From contig NZ_FNAQ01000003.1 in assembly GCF_900101955.1 (NCBI RefSeq), positions 124,001 to 188,000 on the forward strand: 64,000 bases of DNA, written 5' to 3'. This stretch comes from Desulfuromonas thiophila (GTDB taxonomy: Bacteria; Desulfobacterota; Desulfuromonadia; Desulfuromonadales; Desulfuromonadaceae). The first letter of the stretch is position 1; each line of letters starts with the position of its first letter. Below the pieces are notes generated by a model. That model made no database searches. It had not been told where the DNA came from and saw only the letters and a list, made by a program, of their open reading frames with translations. Both the position numbers and the translations under genes were made by a program. Below, piece after piece: positions 8,254 to 17,229 of this stretch.

Positions 8254-8476
8254 GGCAGGGGCAGCGTCATAAGCTTTTTCCAGCGTTCCTGATTTTTTCA
8301 GTTGGTCGCAAGCGCATTAACGGACTTGGGTGGGTGCCAAATCCCGGGAGGAGATCTGTTCCATCGATCTGTGACCATGGTGTTGGCCGCCGGCAAACGT
8401 CTTGCCTCTGTCCTTGCGGCAGGTGTACAGTACGCAGGTTTTACCTGCTGTTCTGCCCTGCGCAAGGAGTTCCGTC
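8254..8476 (+). promoter_or_regulatory. Leader and likely promoter of the mqn operon
   Basis: No gene is seen here. A candidate promoter is TTGCCT at 8402-8407, an 18-base spacer, and TACAGT at 8426-8431. Just downstream is a small perfect hairpin, GCAGGT-TTT-ACCTGC (8435-8449), in the presumed leader. A clear AAGGAG ribosome site (8464-8469) serves mqnP. The promoter call is by eye and is weaker than the ones at 51473 and 55457. Confidence 0.4.
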
Positions 8477-9376
8477 ATGTCTGCCTGGTCTGCCTCTCTT
8501 TGGCTGCCGTTGCGCCTGAAGCTGCGCAACCTGCTGGAGATGATCAAGTTTTCCCATACCATCTTCGCCTTCCCCTTTGCTCTGATTGGCGTGGTGCTGG
8601 CCGCCCGCGCCAGTGCCAGCTTGCCCAGCCTGAGCCAGCTGCTGTGGATCTGCCTGGCCATGGTGGGGGCGCGCAGCGCCGCCATGGGACTCAATCGCCT
8701 GATCGATGCGCGGATCGACGCGCTCAACCCGCGCACCGCCGAACGCCATATCCCGGCCGGCCGGGTCAGCCGGCGCGAGGCCTGGCTGCTGGTCGCCGGT
8801 GCCATCGCCCTGTTTGAACTGGCGGCCTGGGCGCTCAATCCGCTTTGCCTGGCCCTGTCACCGCTGGTGCTGGCCTTTCTGGTGCTTTATTCCTTTGCCA
8901 AGCGCTTTACCCCCTACGCTCATCTGATTCTCGGTCTGTGCCTGGCGGCGGCGCCCATCGGCGCCTGGATCGCCCTGCGCGGCGATGTCAGTCTGGCCAT
9001 TGTCCTCATCGGTCTGGCGGTACTGTTGTGGGTGGCCGGTTTCGATGTTTTCTATGCCTTGCAGGATGTCGAGTTTGACCGCCACCAGGGACTGCATTCG
9101 ATTCCGGTGTGGCTCGGGGTGGAAAAGTCCTTCGCCGTGGTGCGTGCCTTTCATGTCGGCATGGTGGTCCTGCTGCTGGCGGTGGCGCCACTGGCCGGGC
9201 TGGGAACACTGTATCTGATCGGTGTGCTGGCGGTGGCGGCTTTGCTGCTGTATGAGCATCGGCTGGTGCGACCGGGCGACCTGAGCCGGCTGGATGCGGC
9301 CTTCTTCACCATGAACGGCTACATCAGCGTGGTGCTGTTTGCCTTTGTTCTGGCCGATACCCTGGTGGCGCTGTGA
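8477..9376 (+). CDS. mqnP: UbiA-family prenyltransferase of the futalosine menaquinone pathway
   Basis: This encodes 299 residues with eight or nine membrane helices. The two Asp-rich prenyl-diphosphate motifs of the UbiA family are visible: NRLIDARIDALNPRT (about residues 74-88) and DVFYALQDVEFDRHQG (about 192-207). It would attach the polyprenyl tail to a 1,4-dihydroxy-6-naphthoate-type acceptor in the inner membrane. Placement directly before ubiX, mqnE and mqnC supports the menaquinone role over a ubiquinone role. The ATG at 8477 is preceded by AAGGAG; an upstream in-frame start at 8402 is not needed. The next gene starts with a GTG overlapping this stop codon. Confidence 0.85.
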   Translation: MSAWSASLWLPLRLKLRNLLEMIKFSHTIFAFPFALIGVVLAARASASLPSLSQLLWICLAMVGARSAAMGLNRLIDARIDALNPRTAERHIPAGRVSRREAWLLVAGAIALFELAAWALNPLCLALSPLVLAFLVLYSFAKRFTPYAHLILGLCLAAAPIGAWIALRGDVSLAIVLIGLAVLLWVAGFDVFYALQDVEFDRHQGLHSIPVWLGVEKSFAVVRAFHVGMVVLLLAVAPLAGLGTLYLIGVLAVAALLLYEHRLVRPGDLSRLDAAFFTMNGYISVVLFAFVLADTLVAL

Positions 9377-10080
9377 CGGCGCTTGGGAATCAAGCGGCGC
9401 GGCGCTCTGCCACAAGTCCGCTCAGCCGTCATGTAGCCGTGGCCCTTACCGGCGCCTCCGGCGCCTGTTACGGTATTGAACTGGTGCGCCAGCTGCTGGC
9501 GGCGGATTGCCGCGTGTCGCTGCTGGCTTCGCGTGCCGGTCGTCAGGTGGTGGAGCTGGAAACCGGCCTGGTCTGGCCGGCCGAGGTCGCCAGTTGGCAG
9601 GACGCGGTGCAGGCCTATTTTGCCACCAGCGCCAGCCGGTTGCGTTGCTATGGCGCGGATGATTTTTGCGCCCCGGTGGCCAGCGGGTCGGCGGCGGCGG
9701 ATGCCCTGGTGGTGGTGCCGGCCTCCATGGGCTGCCTGGGACGCCTGGCGGCCGGTATCAGCAGCAATCTGATTGAGCGCGCCGCTGATGTCATGCTCAA
9801 GGAAAACCGGCCGTTGCTGCTGGTGCCGCGTGAAACGCCCCTGAGTCGCATCCATCTGGCCAATCTGTTGCGCCTGGCCGAGGCCGGCGCCGTCATCGTG
9901 CCGGCCATGCCGGCGTTTTACACCCAGCCGCGCAGTATCGACGATCTGATCCATTTCGTTGTTGGCAAGCTGCTCGATCAGCTGGGGATTGCCCATCAGC
10001 TGTTTGTCCGCTGGGGCGCTGCGGCGCCGACCGGTGGCAATGGCGATAGCGGGAGCTGTTCTTATGTCGACTGTGATTGA
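9373..10080 (+). CDS. ubiX: UbiX-type flavin prenyltransferase
   Basis: This encodes 235 residues starting at the GTG at 9373, which overlaps the mqnP stop by 4 bases. Features of the UbiX/Pad1 family are the ALTGASGACYGIELVRQLL nucleotide-binding start (around residues 24-42), the VVVPASMGCLGRLAAGIS segment with the SMG-type motif, RPLLLVPRETPLSRIHL (RETP motif) and MPAFYTQPRSIDDLIHFVVGKLLDQLG at the end. It makes prenylated FMN, the cofactor of UbiD-type decarboxylases; in the futalosine pathway it would serve MqnL. No UbiD/MqnL gene is in the window. The N-terminal 20 residues and the last 20 residues extend past the usual domain. Confidence 0.87.
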   Translation: MTALGNQAARRSATSPLSRHVAVALTGASGACYGIELVRQLLAADCRVSLLASRAGRQVVELETGLVWPAEVASWQDAVQAYFATSASRLRCYGADDFCAPVASGSAAADALVVVPASMGCLGRLAAGISSNLIERAADVMLKENRPLLLVPRETPLSRIHLANLLRLAEAGAVIVPAMPAFYTQPRSIDDLIHFVVGKLLDQLGIAHQLFVRWGAAAPTGGNGDSGSCSYVDCD

Positions 10081-11179
10081 GCGGGTGCGCGCCGCCCTGG
10101 CAGCAGGTGAGCGCATCAGCGACGCCGACGCCCTGGCGCTGTTTGAATCGGACGATTTGCTGGCCATTGGTGCCCTGGCGGCGCAGGTCAACCGGCGCAA
10201 GAACGGCGAGCGGGTGTTTTTCAACGTCAACCGCCATATCAACTATACCAATATCTGTGTCAACCAGTGCCGCTTCTGCGCCTTTGCCCGCGAGGCCGGC
10301 GACCCGACCGGCTACGCCTATCACCTCGACCAGATTCTGTGCAAGGCCGCCGAAGCCCAGGCCGCTGGCGCCACCGAGCTGCATCTGGTGGGCGGGCTGC
10401 ACCCGGAGCTGCCGTTTGAGTTCTACCTGCGCATGATGGCGACGCTCAAGGCCAACTTTCCGCAGCTGAGTATCAAGGCCTTTACTGCGGTGGAGATCGA
10501 CTATTTCGCCCGCCTTGCCGATTTGCCGGTGGAGCAGGTTATCCGCGAGCTCAAGCGTCTGGGACTCGATTCGACTCCCGGTGGCGGCGCCGAGATTCTC
10601 GGTGAAACGGTCCGGCGCCAGATCTGCCCGGAGAAGATTTCCGGCGAGCGCTGGCTGGAGGTGACCGAAAAACTGCATCAGGCCGGCCTCAAGAGCAATG
10701 CCACCATGCTGTTCGGCCATGTTGAAGGCTATGCCGACCGGGTCGATCATCTGGCACGGCTGCGTGCCCTGCAGGATCGCACCGGCGGGTTTCAGGCCTT
10801 TATTCCGCTGGCGTTCCAGCCCGATAACACCCGCATTCCCGAGGCCAGGGGGCCCGGCGGCATCGATTGCCTGAAAACCCTCGCCATCAGTCGTATCTAC
10901 CTGGATAATTTCGACCATATCAAGGCCTACTGGATCATGCTCGGCCTCAAGGTGGCCCAGGTGGCACTGGCCTTTGGTGTCAACGATCTTGACGGTACCG
11001 TGGTGGAGGAAAAGATCGGCCACGACGCCGGTGCCGATTCGCCCCAGGCCCTGAGCAAGGATGAAATCATCCGCCAGATTCAGGCCGCCGGCAAGATAGC
11101 GGTGGAGCGGGATACCCATTATCAGCCCTTGCGGGTCTATCCGGCGCCGGCGGAGAACGCGGATGCTCAGACGGATTGA
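10064..11179 (+). CDS. mqnE: Aminofutalosine synthase (radical SAM)
   Basis: This encodes 371 residues. The radical SAM cluster motif is C65-VNQ-C69-RF-C72 (CVNQCRFC). Other family signatures are NRHINYTNIC, HLVGGLHPELPF, GGGAEIL and MLFGHVEGYADRVDH. MqnE joins 3-[(1-carboxyvinyl)oxy]benzoate with SAM to give aminofutalosine, the second step of the futalosine route to menaquinone. The ATG at 10064 follows a GGGAG site and lies within the last 17 bases of ubiX; an in-frame ORF reaching back to 9959 is only overlap. It is followed by its pathway partner mqnC with a 17-base overlap. Confidence 0.93.
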   Translation: MSTVIERVRAALAAGERISDADALALFESDDLLAIGALAAQVNRRKNGERVFFNVNRHINYTNICVNQCRFCAFAREAGDPTGYAYHLDQILCKAAEAQAAGATELHLVGGLHPELPFEFYLRMMATLKANFPQLSIKAFTAVEIDYFARLADLPVEQVIRELKRLGLDSTPGGGAEILGETVRRQICPEKISGERWLEVTEKLHQAGLKSNATMLFGHVEGYADRVDHLARLRALQDRTGGFQAFIPLAFQPDNTRIPEARGPGGIDCLKTLAISRIYLDNFDHIKAYWIMLGLKVAQVALAFGVNDLDGTVVEEKIGHDAGADSPQALSKDEIIRQIQAAGKIAVERDTHYQPLRVYPAPAENADAQTD

Positions 11180-12251
11180 AGGCAAACTGGCGCAGGGCCA
11201 GTCCCTTGATGGCGAGGACGCCCTGTGGCTGTTGCAGCGTGCCGACCTGCTGGAGTTGGGCCGGCTGGCCGACGCCGAGCGGGTGCGCCGCCATCCGGCA
11301 GGCGAGGTCAGTTTTGTGGTGGACCGCAATGTCAACTACAGCAATGTCTGCACCTGCAAGTGCCGTTTCTGTGCCTTTTATCGCGAAGAGGGCGCGGCGG
11401 ATGCCTACCTGCTCGATGAGGCGACTATCTTCGCCAAGGTGCAGGAACTGGTCGATCATGGTGGCACCCAGCTGCTGATGCAGGGCGGCATTCATCCGAC
11501 CCTGCGCATCGACTGGTTCGAGCGGCTGTTCCGACAGCTGCGCCAGCGTTTTCCGATGGTGCAGATCCATTCGCTATCGCCGGCCGAGATTGTCCAGATC
11601 GCCCGGCTGTCGCAGCTGTCGTTGGAGGACTGTCTCCACCGGCTGCGGGCCGCCGGCCTGCAGTCCATTCCCGGCGGTGGGGCCGAGGTGCTCGACGACG
11701 CGGTGCGCCAGGCCATCTCGCCCAACAAGATCAGCTGGAAACTGTGGGCCGAGGTGATGGCCACGGCCCATCGGCTGGGCATGCAAACCACCGCGACGCT
11801 GATGTTCGGTTCCCTCGAAACGCCCCATCAGCTGGTACAGCACCTGCTGCGGGTACGCGAGATGCAGCGCCAGGGCGGTGGCTTCACCGCGTTCATCAGC
11901 TGGAGCTATCAGCCCAACAATACCGAGCTGGGCGCCGAACTGGGTGCTGGCGGCGCTACCGGCACGGACTATTTGCGGGTGGTGGCGCTGTCGCGCCTGG
12001 TGCTGGACAATATTCCCAACATTCAGGCCAGCTGGGTGACTCAAGGGGCTAAAATGGCCCAGATTGCCCTGCTGTTCGGCGCCAACGACCTGGGGGGGAC
12101 CATGTTGGAAGAAAACGTGGTCGCCGCTACCGGCGTATCGTTTCGCATGTCACAGGCCGAGCTGATCGAGCTGGCGCGCGACGCCGGTTTTATTCCGGTG
12201 CGGCGTACCACCGATTACCGTGTGCTGGAACGCTACCCGGCGCCGGTCTGA
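11163..12251 (+). CDS. mqnC: Cyclic dehypoxanthinyl futalosine synthase (radical SAM)
   Basis: This encodes 362 residues. The radical SAM motif is C63-x3-C67-x2-C70 within [17 protein letters not shown]; an extra Cys at 65 lies inside it, as in many MqnC proteins. Further marks are [41 protein letters not shown] and [11 protein letters not shown]. The enzyme cyclises dehypoxanthine futalosine in menaquinone synthesis. It overlaps mqnE by 17 bases. Sequence similarity to MqnE is clear across the whole chain, reflecting the shared ancestry of the two enzymes. mqnA, mqnB and mqnD are not in the window. Confidence 0.94.
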   Translation: MLRRIEGKLAQGQSLDGEDALWLLQRADLLELGRLADAERVRRHPAGEVSFVVDRNVNYSNVCTCKCRFCAFYREEGAADAYLLDEATIFAKVQELVDHGGTQLLMQGGIHPTLRIDWFERLFRQLRQRFPMVQIHSLSPAEIVQIARLSQLSLEDCLHRLRAAGLQSIPGGGAEVLDDAVRQAISPNKISWKLWAEVMATAHRLGMQTTATLMFGSLETPHQLVQHLLRVREMQRQGGGFTAFISWSYQPNNTELGAELGAGGATGTDYLRVVALSRLVLDNIPNIQASWVTQGAKMAQIALLFGANDLGGTMLEENVVAATGVSFRMSQAELIELARDAGFIPVRRTTDYRVLERYPAPV

Positions 12252-12300
12252 AGTTGTCAGACAGACGGTGCCTTCTCCATTACTTGCCAAGGATTCTGCC

Positions 12301-13347
12301 ATGTTGCCGCTGCGCAGGAATATCGCCGAAATGGCCGGCTATGTGCCGGGTTTTCAGCCCGCCGACGCCGAGCGCTGGATCAAGCTCAATACCAATGAGA
12401 ACCCCTATCCGCCATCGCCACGGGTGGTCGAAGCGATCCGTAACGAGCTGGGGGCTGATGGTGCCCGTCTGCGCCAGTATCCCGATGCCGGCAGTCGGGC
12501 GGCGCGGGCGGCGGCGGCGCGTTTGTATGGCTATGATGCCGACTGGCTGATTCTGGCCAACGGCTCCGACGAACTGCTCAATAACCTGATCCGCGCCTTC
12601 GCTGGTGAGGGCGACGAGGTGGCCTACATTCACCCGTCCTATTCCTACTACGGCACCCTCATCGCCATTCAGGGCGCGCGGCCGCGCACCTTCGGCCTGA
12701 CGGCGCAGTTCAAGCTGGCCGATTTTCCGGCTCGCTATGATGGCAAGTTGTTTTTTCTCACCAGTCCGCACGCGCCGCTGGGTTTTGCCTTCAGTCTGGC
12801 CGAAATCGAAGACCTGGCGCAGCGCTGCAGCGGCATGCTGGTGGTGGATGAGGCCTATGCCGATTTTGCCGCTGACAGCGCCGTGACACTGGTGCGGCGC
12901 TATCCCAATCTGGTGGTGACGCGTACCTTCTCCAAAAGCTATGCCCTGGCCGGTATGCGTCTGGGGCTGGCGGTGGCCCATCCCGAGGTGGTGGCGGCGC
13001 TAGACAAGATTCGCGATCACTACCATCTCGACCGTCTGGCGCTGGTGGCGGCGGAGGCGGCGCTGGAGGATCAAGGCTATCTGCGCCAGCGCTTGGCTCA
13101 GGTATGCGCCACCCGCGAACGCTTTTCCGTCCGGCTGCGCGCCGCCGGCTATCCGGTGATTGCGTCGCAAGCCAATTTCGTGTTTGTTTCCGCCCCTGAC
13201 GGCAATGGTCAGCGGCTCTACCAGCAGCTGTATGACGCCCGTATTTTGGTGCGCTACTTCAGCGATGCGCTGCTGTGCCATGGTGTGCGCATCAGCATTG
13301 GTACCGATGCCGAGATGGACGCCCTGCTGCAGGTGCTCGGCGCCTGA
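12301..13347 (+). CDS. hisC: Histidinol-phosphate aminotransferase
   Basis: This encodes 348 residues of the fold-type I PLP aminotransferases. The start region [12 protein letters not shown], the VVDEAYADF segment (PLP-pyridine Asp) and the PLP lysine K212 in [10 protein letters not shown] are all present, as is the arginine in GMRLG. HisC converts imidazole-acetol phosphate and glutamate to histidinol phosphate. The loop that normally reads NPNNPTG or NPNAPTG is here TSPHAPLG, a divergent version. It stands 50 bases after mqnC and its stop overlaps the mutY start (TGATG), so it belongs to this transcription unit without an obvious metabolic link. A related aminotransferase activity cannot be excluded. 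Confidence 0.88.
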   Translation: MLPLRRNIAEMAGYVPGFQPADAERWIKLNTNENPYPPSPRVVEAIRNELGADGARLRQYPDAGSRAARAAAARLYGYDADWLILANGSDELLNNLIRAFAGEGDEVAYIHPSYSYYGTLIAIQGARPRTFGLTAQFKLADFPARYDGKLFFLTSPHAPLGFAFSLAEIEDLAQRCSGMLVVDEAYADFAADSAVTLVRRYPNLVVTRTFSKSYALAGMRLGLAVAHPEVVAALDKIRDHYHLDRLALVAAEAALEDQGYLRQRLAQVCATRERFSVRLRAAGYPVIASQANFVFVSAPDGNGQRLYQQLYDARILVRYFSDALLCHGVRISIGTDAEMDALLQVLGA

Positions 13348-14531
13348 TGCTGCCACGTAGGCAGACGCCGGCAAGCGAGGCTCCGGGGCCGGCGCAGGGC
13401 TGTTGCCTGACGGAGCCGGCCGCGCTGGTGACCGAGCTGCTGGCTTGGTATCGCCGCTGCGGCCGTGACCTGCCCTGGCGCCGGACGCGCGACCCCTACC
13501 GCATTTGGCTGTCTGAAATCATGTTGCAGCAGACGGGTGTCCAGGCGGTACAGGACTACTACCGCCGCTTTCTCGAACGTTTTCCAAATCTGGCAGCGCT
13601 GGCGGCGGCGTCGCTGGATGAGGTTCTGGCACTTTGGGCCGGGCTGGGTTACTACAGTCGGGCGCGCAATCTGCACGCCGCTGCCTGCCAACTGGTGGCC
13701 GAGCAGCAGGGCTGTTTTCCGATGGAAGTGGAGCAGTTGATGCAGCTGCCCGGCATTGGCCGCTCGACGGCTGGCGCCATCCGTTCCATCGCCTTCGACC
13801 GGCCGGGACCGATTCTCGACGGCAACGTGCGGCGGGTGCTGTGCCGACTGCTGGCACTGCAGCTGCCGCCGCGCAGTCCGGCGGCCGAACGGCAGCTGTG
13901 GCATTGGGCCGAGCGGTTGACGCCGACAGCGGCGGCCCACGATTATGCCCAGGCGATCATGGATCTGGGGGCGCTGATCTGCCGTCCGCGTCAGCCAGAC
14001 TGCGACCGTTGTCCGCTGGCCGGTCACTGCCATGGCCGGCGCTTGGGGCTGCAGCAACAGTTGCCCCTGCGCAGTCGCCGTCCTGCTGTGCCTTTGCGGC
14101 TGGAGGTGGCGCTGCTGATAGAAACGCCGCACGGCATCGCCGTGCGCCAGCGACCGTTGCGGGGACTGCTTGGCGGACTGTGGGAATTTCCCTGTCTGCA
14201 ACTGGCCCAGGAAGCGGATGCGGCGGCCGCCGAAATCGGCCTGTTGCAGCAGCTGCAGCAGCAGCTCGGCCTGCGCGACCTGGCCCAGCCGCTGGGACAG
14301 GTGCGCCACGTTTACAGTCACTTTCGCCTGCAGCTGTATGCTTACCGGATACTTCTGGGTGGCACGGCCGATCTGCCGGCCGATTGGCGCTGGCTGACGC
14401 CAGAACAATTGTCTGCCTGGCCGCTGCACGGCAGTCATGCCAAAATCCTGCCGCTTTTGTCCGCCGCGCCGGGCAGGGCGTTGTCTCTTGCCAAGGAAGC
14501 GTTGTGCCCATGTCCGATGTCCCCCTGTTGA
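13347..14531 (+). CDS. mutY: A/G-specific adenine DNA glycosylase
   Basis: This encodes 394 residues. The catalytic domain has LPWRRTRDPYRIWLSEIMLQQT with the catalytic Glu at 57, the helix-hairpin-helix LPGIGRSTAGAI near 134-145, the catalytic Asp 158 in ILDGNVRRVL and a [4Fe-4S] loop with Cys 212, 219, 222 and 228 (C-x6-C-x2-C-x5-C). The C-terminal third is a NUDIX-like 8-oxoG recognition domain (RPLRGLLGGLWEFP). It removes adenine mispaired with 8-oxoguanine. The ATG overlaps the hisC stop by one base. An unusual N-terminal tail of about 25 residues, rich in Pro/Ala/Gly, precedes the domain. Confidence 0.95.
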   Translation: MLPRRQTPASEAPGPAQGCCLTEPAALVTELLAWYRRCGRDLPWRRTRDPYRIWLSEIMLQQTGVQAVQDYYRRFLERFPNLAALAAASLDEVLALWAGLGYYSRARNLHAAACQLVAEQQGCFPMEVEQLMQLPGIGRSTAGAIRSIAFDRPGPILDGNVRRVLCRLLALQLPPRSPAAERQLWHWAERLTPTAAAHDYAQAIMDLGALICRPRQPDCDRCPLAGHCHGRRLGLQQQLPLRSRRPAVPLRLEVALLIETPHGIAVRQRPLRGLLGGLWEFPCLQLAQEADAAAAEIGLLQQLQQQLGLRDLAQPLGQVRHVYSHFRLQLYAYRILLGGTADLPADWRWLTPEQLSAWPLHGSHAKILPLLSAAPGRALSLAKEALCPCPMSPC

Positions 14532-15625
14532 CCCGTACGGCACAGGTTGAACAGCTGGCGTGCCAGCTGGCCCGTGAAACGGTTATTGCCGTTGATCTGG
14601 AAGCCGATTCGATGCATTCCTACCAGGAGAAGGTCTGCCTGTTGCAGTTCTCCTGGCAGGATCAGACCGCCCTGGTCGATCCGCTGGCCGGAGCCGATCT
14701 GGCGGCGCTGCGGCCGCTCATGGCTGATGGCGCCATCACCAAGATCTTTCATGCCGCCGATTATGATATCCGCTGTCTGGCGCGTGATTGCGCCATAGAG
14801 GTGCGTGGCCTGTTCGATACCATGGTGGCCTGTCAGTTGCTGGGCGAGGAGCGGGTGGGTCTGGCCGATGTGCTGAAGAAGTATTTTGCCATTGAGCTCG
14901 ACAAAAGCTGCCAGCGGGCCGACTGGTCACAGCGGCCGCTGCCGGAGAAGATGTTGCGCTATGCCGCCGAGGACACGCGCCATTTGCAGCGGCTGCTGGC
15001 GGTGCTGCGGCCGCAGTTGGAGGAAAAAGGCCGTCTGGCCTGGGCGCGGGAGGAGTTCGCCCTGTTGGAGCGGGCGCGTTTCCGGCCCCAGGAAGGACCG
15101 GCGGTGCTGCGTTTCAAGGGCGCGGCAGTGCTGCCGCCGGCTCAGCTGGCGGTGTTGCAGACCCTGCTTGAATGGCGCGAAACCGAGGCCTGCCGCCGTG
15201 ATTGTCCGCCTTACAAGGTGATCGGCAACCGGGAGTTGCTGGCGCTGGCCCAACAGCAGCCAACGGACGAGGCGGCACTGGATAAGCTGGTGGAAGTGCC
15301 GGCGCGGCTGCGCCAGCGTTATGGCAAGGCGCTACTGCGTCAGGTTGTTGCCGGTCAGGCCGTGCCGGCGGAACGCTGGCCACGCTTTGCGCGCGGTGAG
15401 CGCCAGCCGCGTGATCCGGCGATGGAGGCGCGACTGGCGCGGCTGAAGAAATGGCGCGCGGCCAAGGCGGAGCAGCTCGGGCTGGAGCCGGGGATTCTGA
15501 TCAACAATGCCAGTCTTGAACAGCTGGCGGCGGAGCAACCCCGCCAGCTGTCGCAGCTTGAGGGCCTCAAGGACTGGCAAAAAACCGAACTGGCTGCCGA
15601 GCTGCTGCCCTTGGTGCAGAACTAA
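14510..15625 (+). CDS. rnd: Ribonuclease D
   Basis: This encodes 371 residues with the RNase D architecture: a DEDDy 3'-5' exonuclease domain (VDLEADS with the first Asp and Glu, FHAADYDIRCL with the second Asp, YAAEDTRHL with Tyr and the last Asp) followed by an HRDC domain at about residues 210-290 (LLEWRETEACRRDCPPYKVIGNRELL) and a second helical region. It trims 3' ends of tRNA precursors and other small stable RNAs. The ATG at 14510 overlaps the end of mutY by 22 bases and follows an AAGGAAG site. A much longer in-frame ORF beginning at 13634 is only mutY read in another frame. Confidence 0.92.
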   Translation: MSDVPLLTRTAQVEQLACQLARETVIAVDLEADSMHSYQEKVCLLQFSWQDQTALVDPLAGADLAALRPLMADGAITKIFHAADYDIRCLARDCAIEVRGLFDTMVACQLLGEERVGLADVLKKYFAIELDKSCQRADWSQRPLPEKMLRYAAEDTRHLQRLLAVLRPQLEEKGRLAWAREEFALLERARFRPQEGPAVLRFKGAAVLPPAQLAVLQTLLEWRETEACRRDCPPYKVIGNRELLALAQQQPTDEAALDKLVEVPARLRQRYGKALLRQVVAGQAVPAERWPRFARGERQPRDPAMEARLARLKKWRAAKAEQLGLEPGILINNASLEQLAAEQPRQLSQLEGLKDWQKTELAAELLPLVQN

Positions 15626-15783
15626 GCGAACGGCCATAAATTGGTGAAGTCGCAAAAGGTCTGTTCATGATCTTTTTGCGCGCCCATTCCTGGATGCGGT
15701 GATGACTGCTGAAGACATCACCGGCTTGTCGGTTCGGCCGCGTGGTCACGGCTGGTGTCGCTCCAAAGCTGTCAACCGCCGGA

Positions 15784-17079
15784 TCAGGAACTGGTGAGAC
15801 TGGCGGGTGGTGCCGGCGGGCCGAAGGCCGCCGCCACCAGCTCATCAATCAGCGGCAGATTGTCGCGCAGTGCCGGCCACTGCAGTCGTTTGAGATCGAG
15901 ATAGTGGCACTGGCGCTGGCTTTGCTCCCAGCTGTCGGGGTTGGTCAGCAACGAGTGGCTGAGGAAGACCGTTTCCACCAGCGGCTGGAATTCGCGGGCT
16001 TCGGCCGGATGCTGATAGTGGCGGATAACGCTGTGCAACTGTGGCGCCAGATTCCAGCGGCGCGCCAGCAGGGCACCGGCGTTCTGATGAAACTTCTGCA
16101 CCAGGCGCGCGGTTTCGCCGCTGCTGCGGTCGGCGCTGTCGAGCAGTTCCAGCAACAGCACCTTGCCCAGATTGTGCAGCAGGCCGCAGGTGTAGGCCAG
16201 CTGATCATCGCCGCCGAGCTGGGCGGCGATCTGCTGGCTCAGGCAGGCACAGCGCAGACCGTGCTGCAGCAGCTGCAGCACCGTTTCGGGCTGGCGCGGC
16301 CGGCTGGCGGTGGCGGCCTTGGCATGCAGAATGCCCAGCAGGTAATCGCTGCTGTAGAGTGTGCGGGCCTGTGCCAGGGTGGCGGCCTGGCCGTGCTCGG
16401 GGCCAATGCCGGAATTGACCACCCGCAGCAGCGAAGCGGTCAGGATCGCATCGTTGCGCACCAGCTCGAACAGCTCCGCGGCGGGCTGCGGTTGCTGCCA
16501 CAATTGATCAAGACGTTTGACGCTGACAGGCAGCAATGGCAGGTTCAGGCCGCTGGAAACAATACGCTGAGCCAGCTGACGCAGCAGCTCGTCGTCGCTG
16601 GTTGCCGGGTTGGCGCCAGCGAGAATCTGTTTGAGAGCGTCCTCCTCGCTGATGCGGATGGGGCCTTCGAGGGCTTCGCGCGGCAGCTGATCGGCAAACT
16701 CAAAGGTGCCCTGGGTCCAGCTCAGGGCGTCGGCCAGGGCCGCGGTGGCCAGCTGTGACAGGGCCAGCTGCAGCTGCTGCCGGTCGAAGATGTTCTTTTT
16801 CAGCAGGCTGTCGGTGAAGGTAAGGCCGTTGCGTTTGCTGTCCTGCAGCAGGAAGCCGGCCCAGGCCGTGGTCAGATCGCCACGCTGGACCAGATATTCT
16901 CCGACCCGTTCGCCCCCCTTGTTGGAGGTGAGGTAGATCAGGTGGCCGTGATTGAAATACAGCCGCTTGCACAGACCCTCCCGACACAGGGTCAGGGTGC
17001 CGGTACGCTGTTGCAGGGCACAGCCGCGCAATAGCTCCGCCAGCGAAATCTGATTGAGGTTTCCGGTCTTGCGGTTCAT
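15784..17079 (-). CDS. DUF4388 plus HDOD domain signalling protein
   Basis: This encodes 431 residues. Residues 1-120 resemble the DUF4388 (PATAN-type) domain (SLAELLRGCALQQRTGTLTL, then RLYFNHGHLIYLTSNKGGERVGEYLVQRG). Residues about 175-400 form an HDOD domain: SGLNLPLLPVSVKRLDQLW at the start, NDAILTASLLRVVNSG, and YTCGLLHNLGKVLLLELL where catalytic HD proteins have HDIGK; here it is HNLGK, so the metal-binding Asp is absent, as is normal for HDOD. The pairing is common in delta-proteobacterial signalling proteins. The start at 17079 was chosen because the longer ORF to 17460 overlaps the divergent transporter and has no ribosome site. Its role (chemotaxis, c-di-GMP or stress signalling) is unknown. 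Confidence 0.8.
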   Translation of the reverse strand: MNRKTGNLNQISLAELLRGCALQQRTGTLTLCREGLCKRLYFNHGHLIYLTSNKGGERVGEYLVQRGDLTTAWAGFLLQDSKRNGLTFTDSLLKKNIFDRQQLQLALSQLATAALADALSWTQGTFEFADQLPREALEGPIRISEEDALKQILAGANPATSDDELLRQLAQRIVSSGLNLPLLPVSVKRLDQLWQQPQPAAELFELVRNDAILTASLLRVVNSGIGPEHGQAATLAQARTLYSSDYLLGILHAKAATASRPRQPETVLQLLQHGLRCACLSQQIAAQLGGDDQLAYTCGLLHNLGKVLLLELLDSADRSSGETARLVQKFHQNAGALLARRWNLAPQLHSVIRHYQHPAEAREFQPLVETVFLSHSLLTNPDSWEQSQRQCHYLDLKRLQWPALRDNLPLIDELVAAAFGPPAPPASLTSS

Positions 17080-17229
17080 TCCGGCGCTCCATCTTGATGA
17101 ACGGGGGGGCGGTGTCTGGCGCCGTGCACGACGCCGGTTAGGCGACAGAATAACAGGCTTGGCGGCGGACGCCCAGAGCTGCGAAGCATTTTTTGCGCCT
17201 GCGGTTTCACTTTTGGTTGAGGGATTCCT

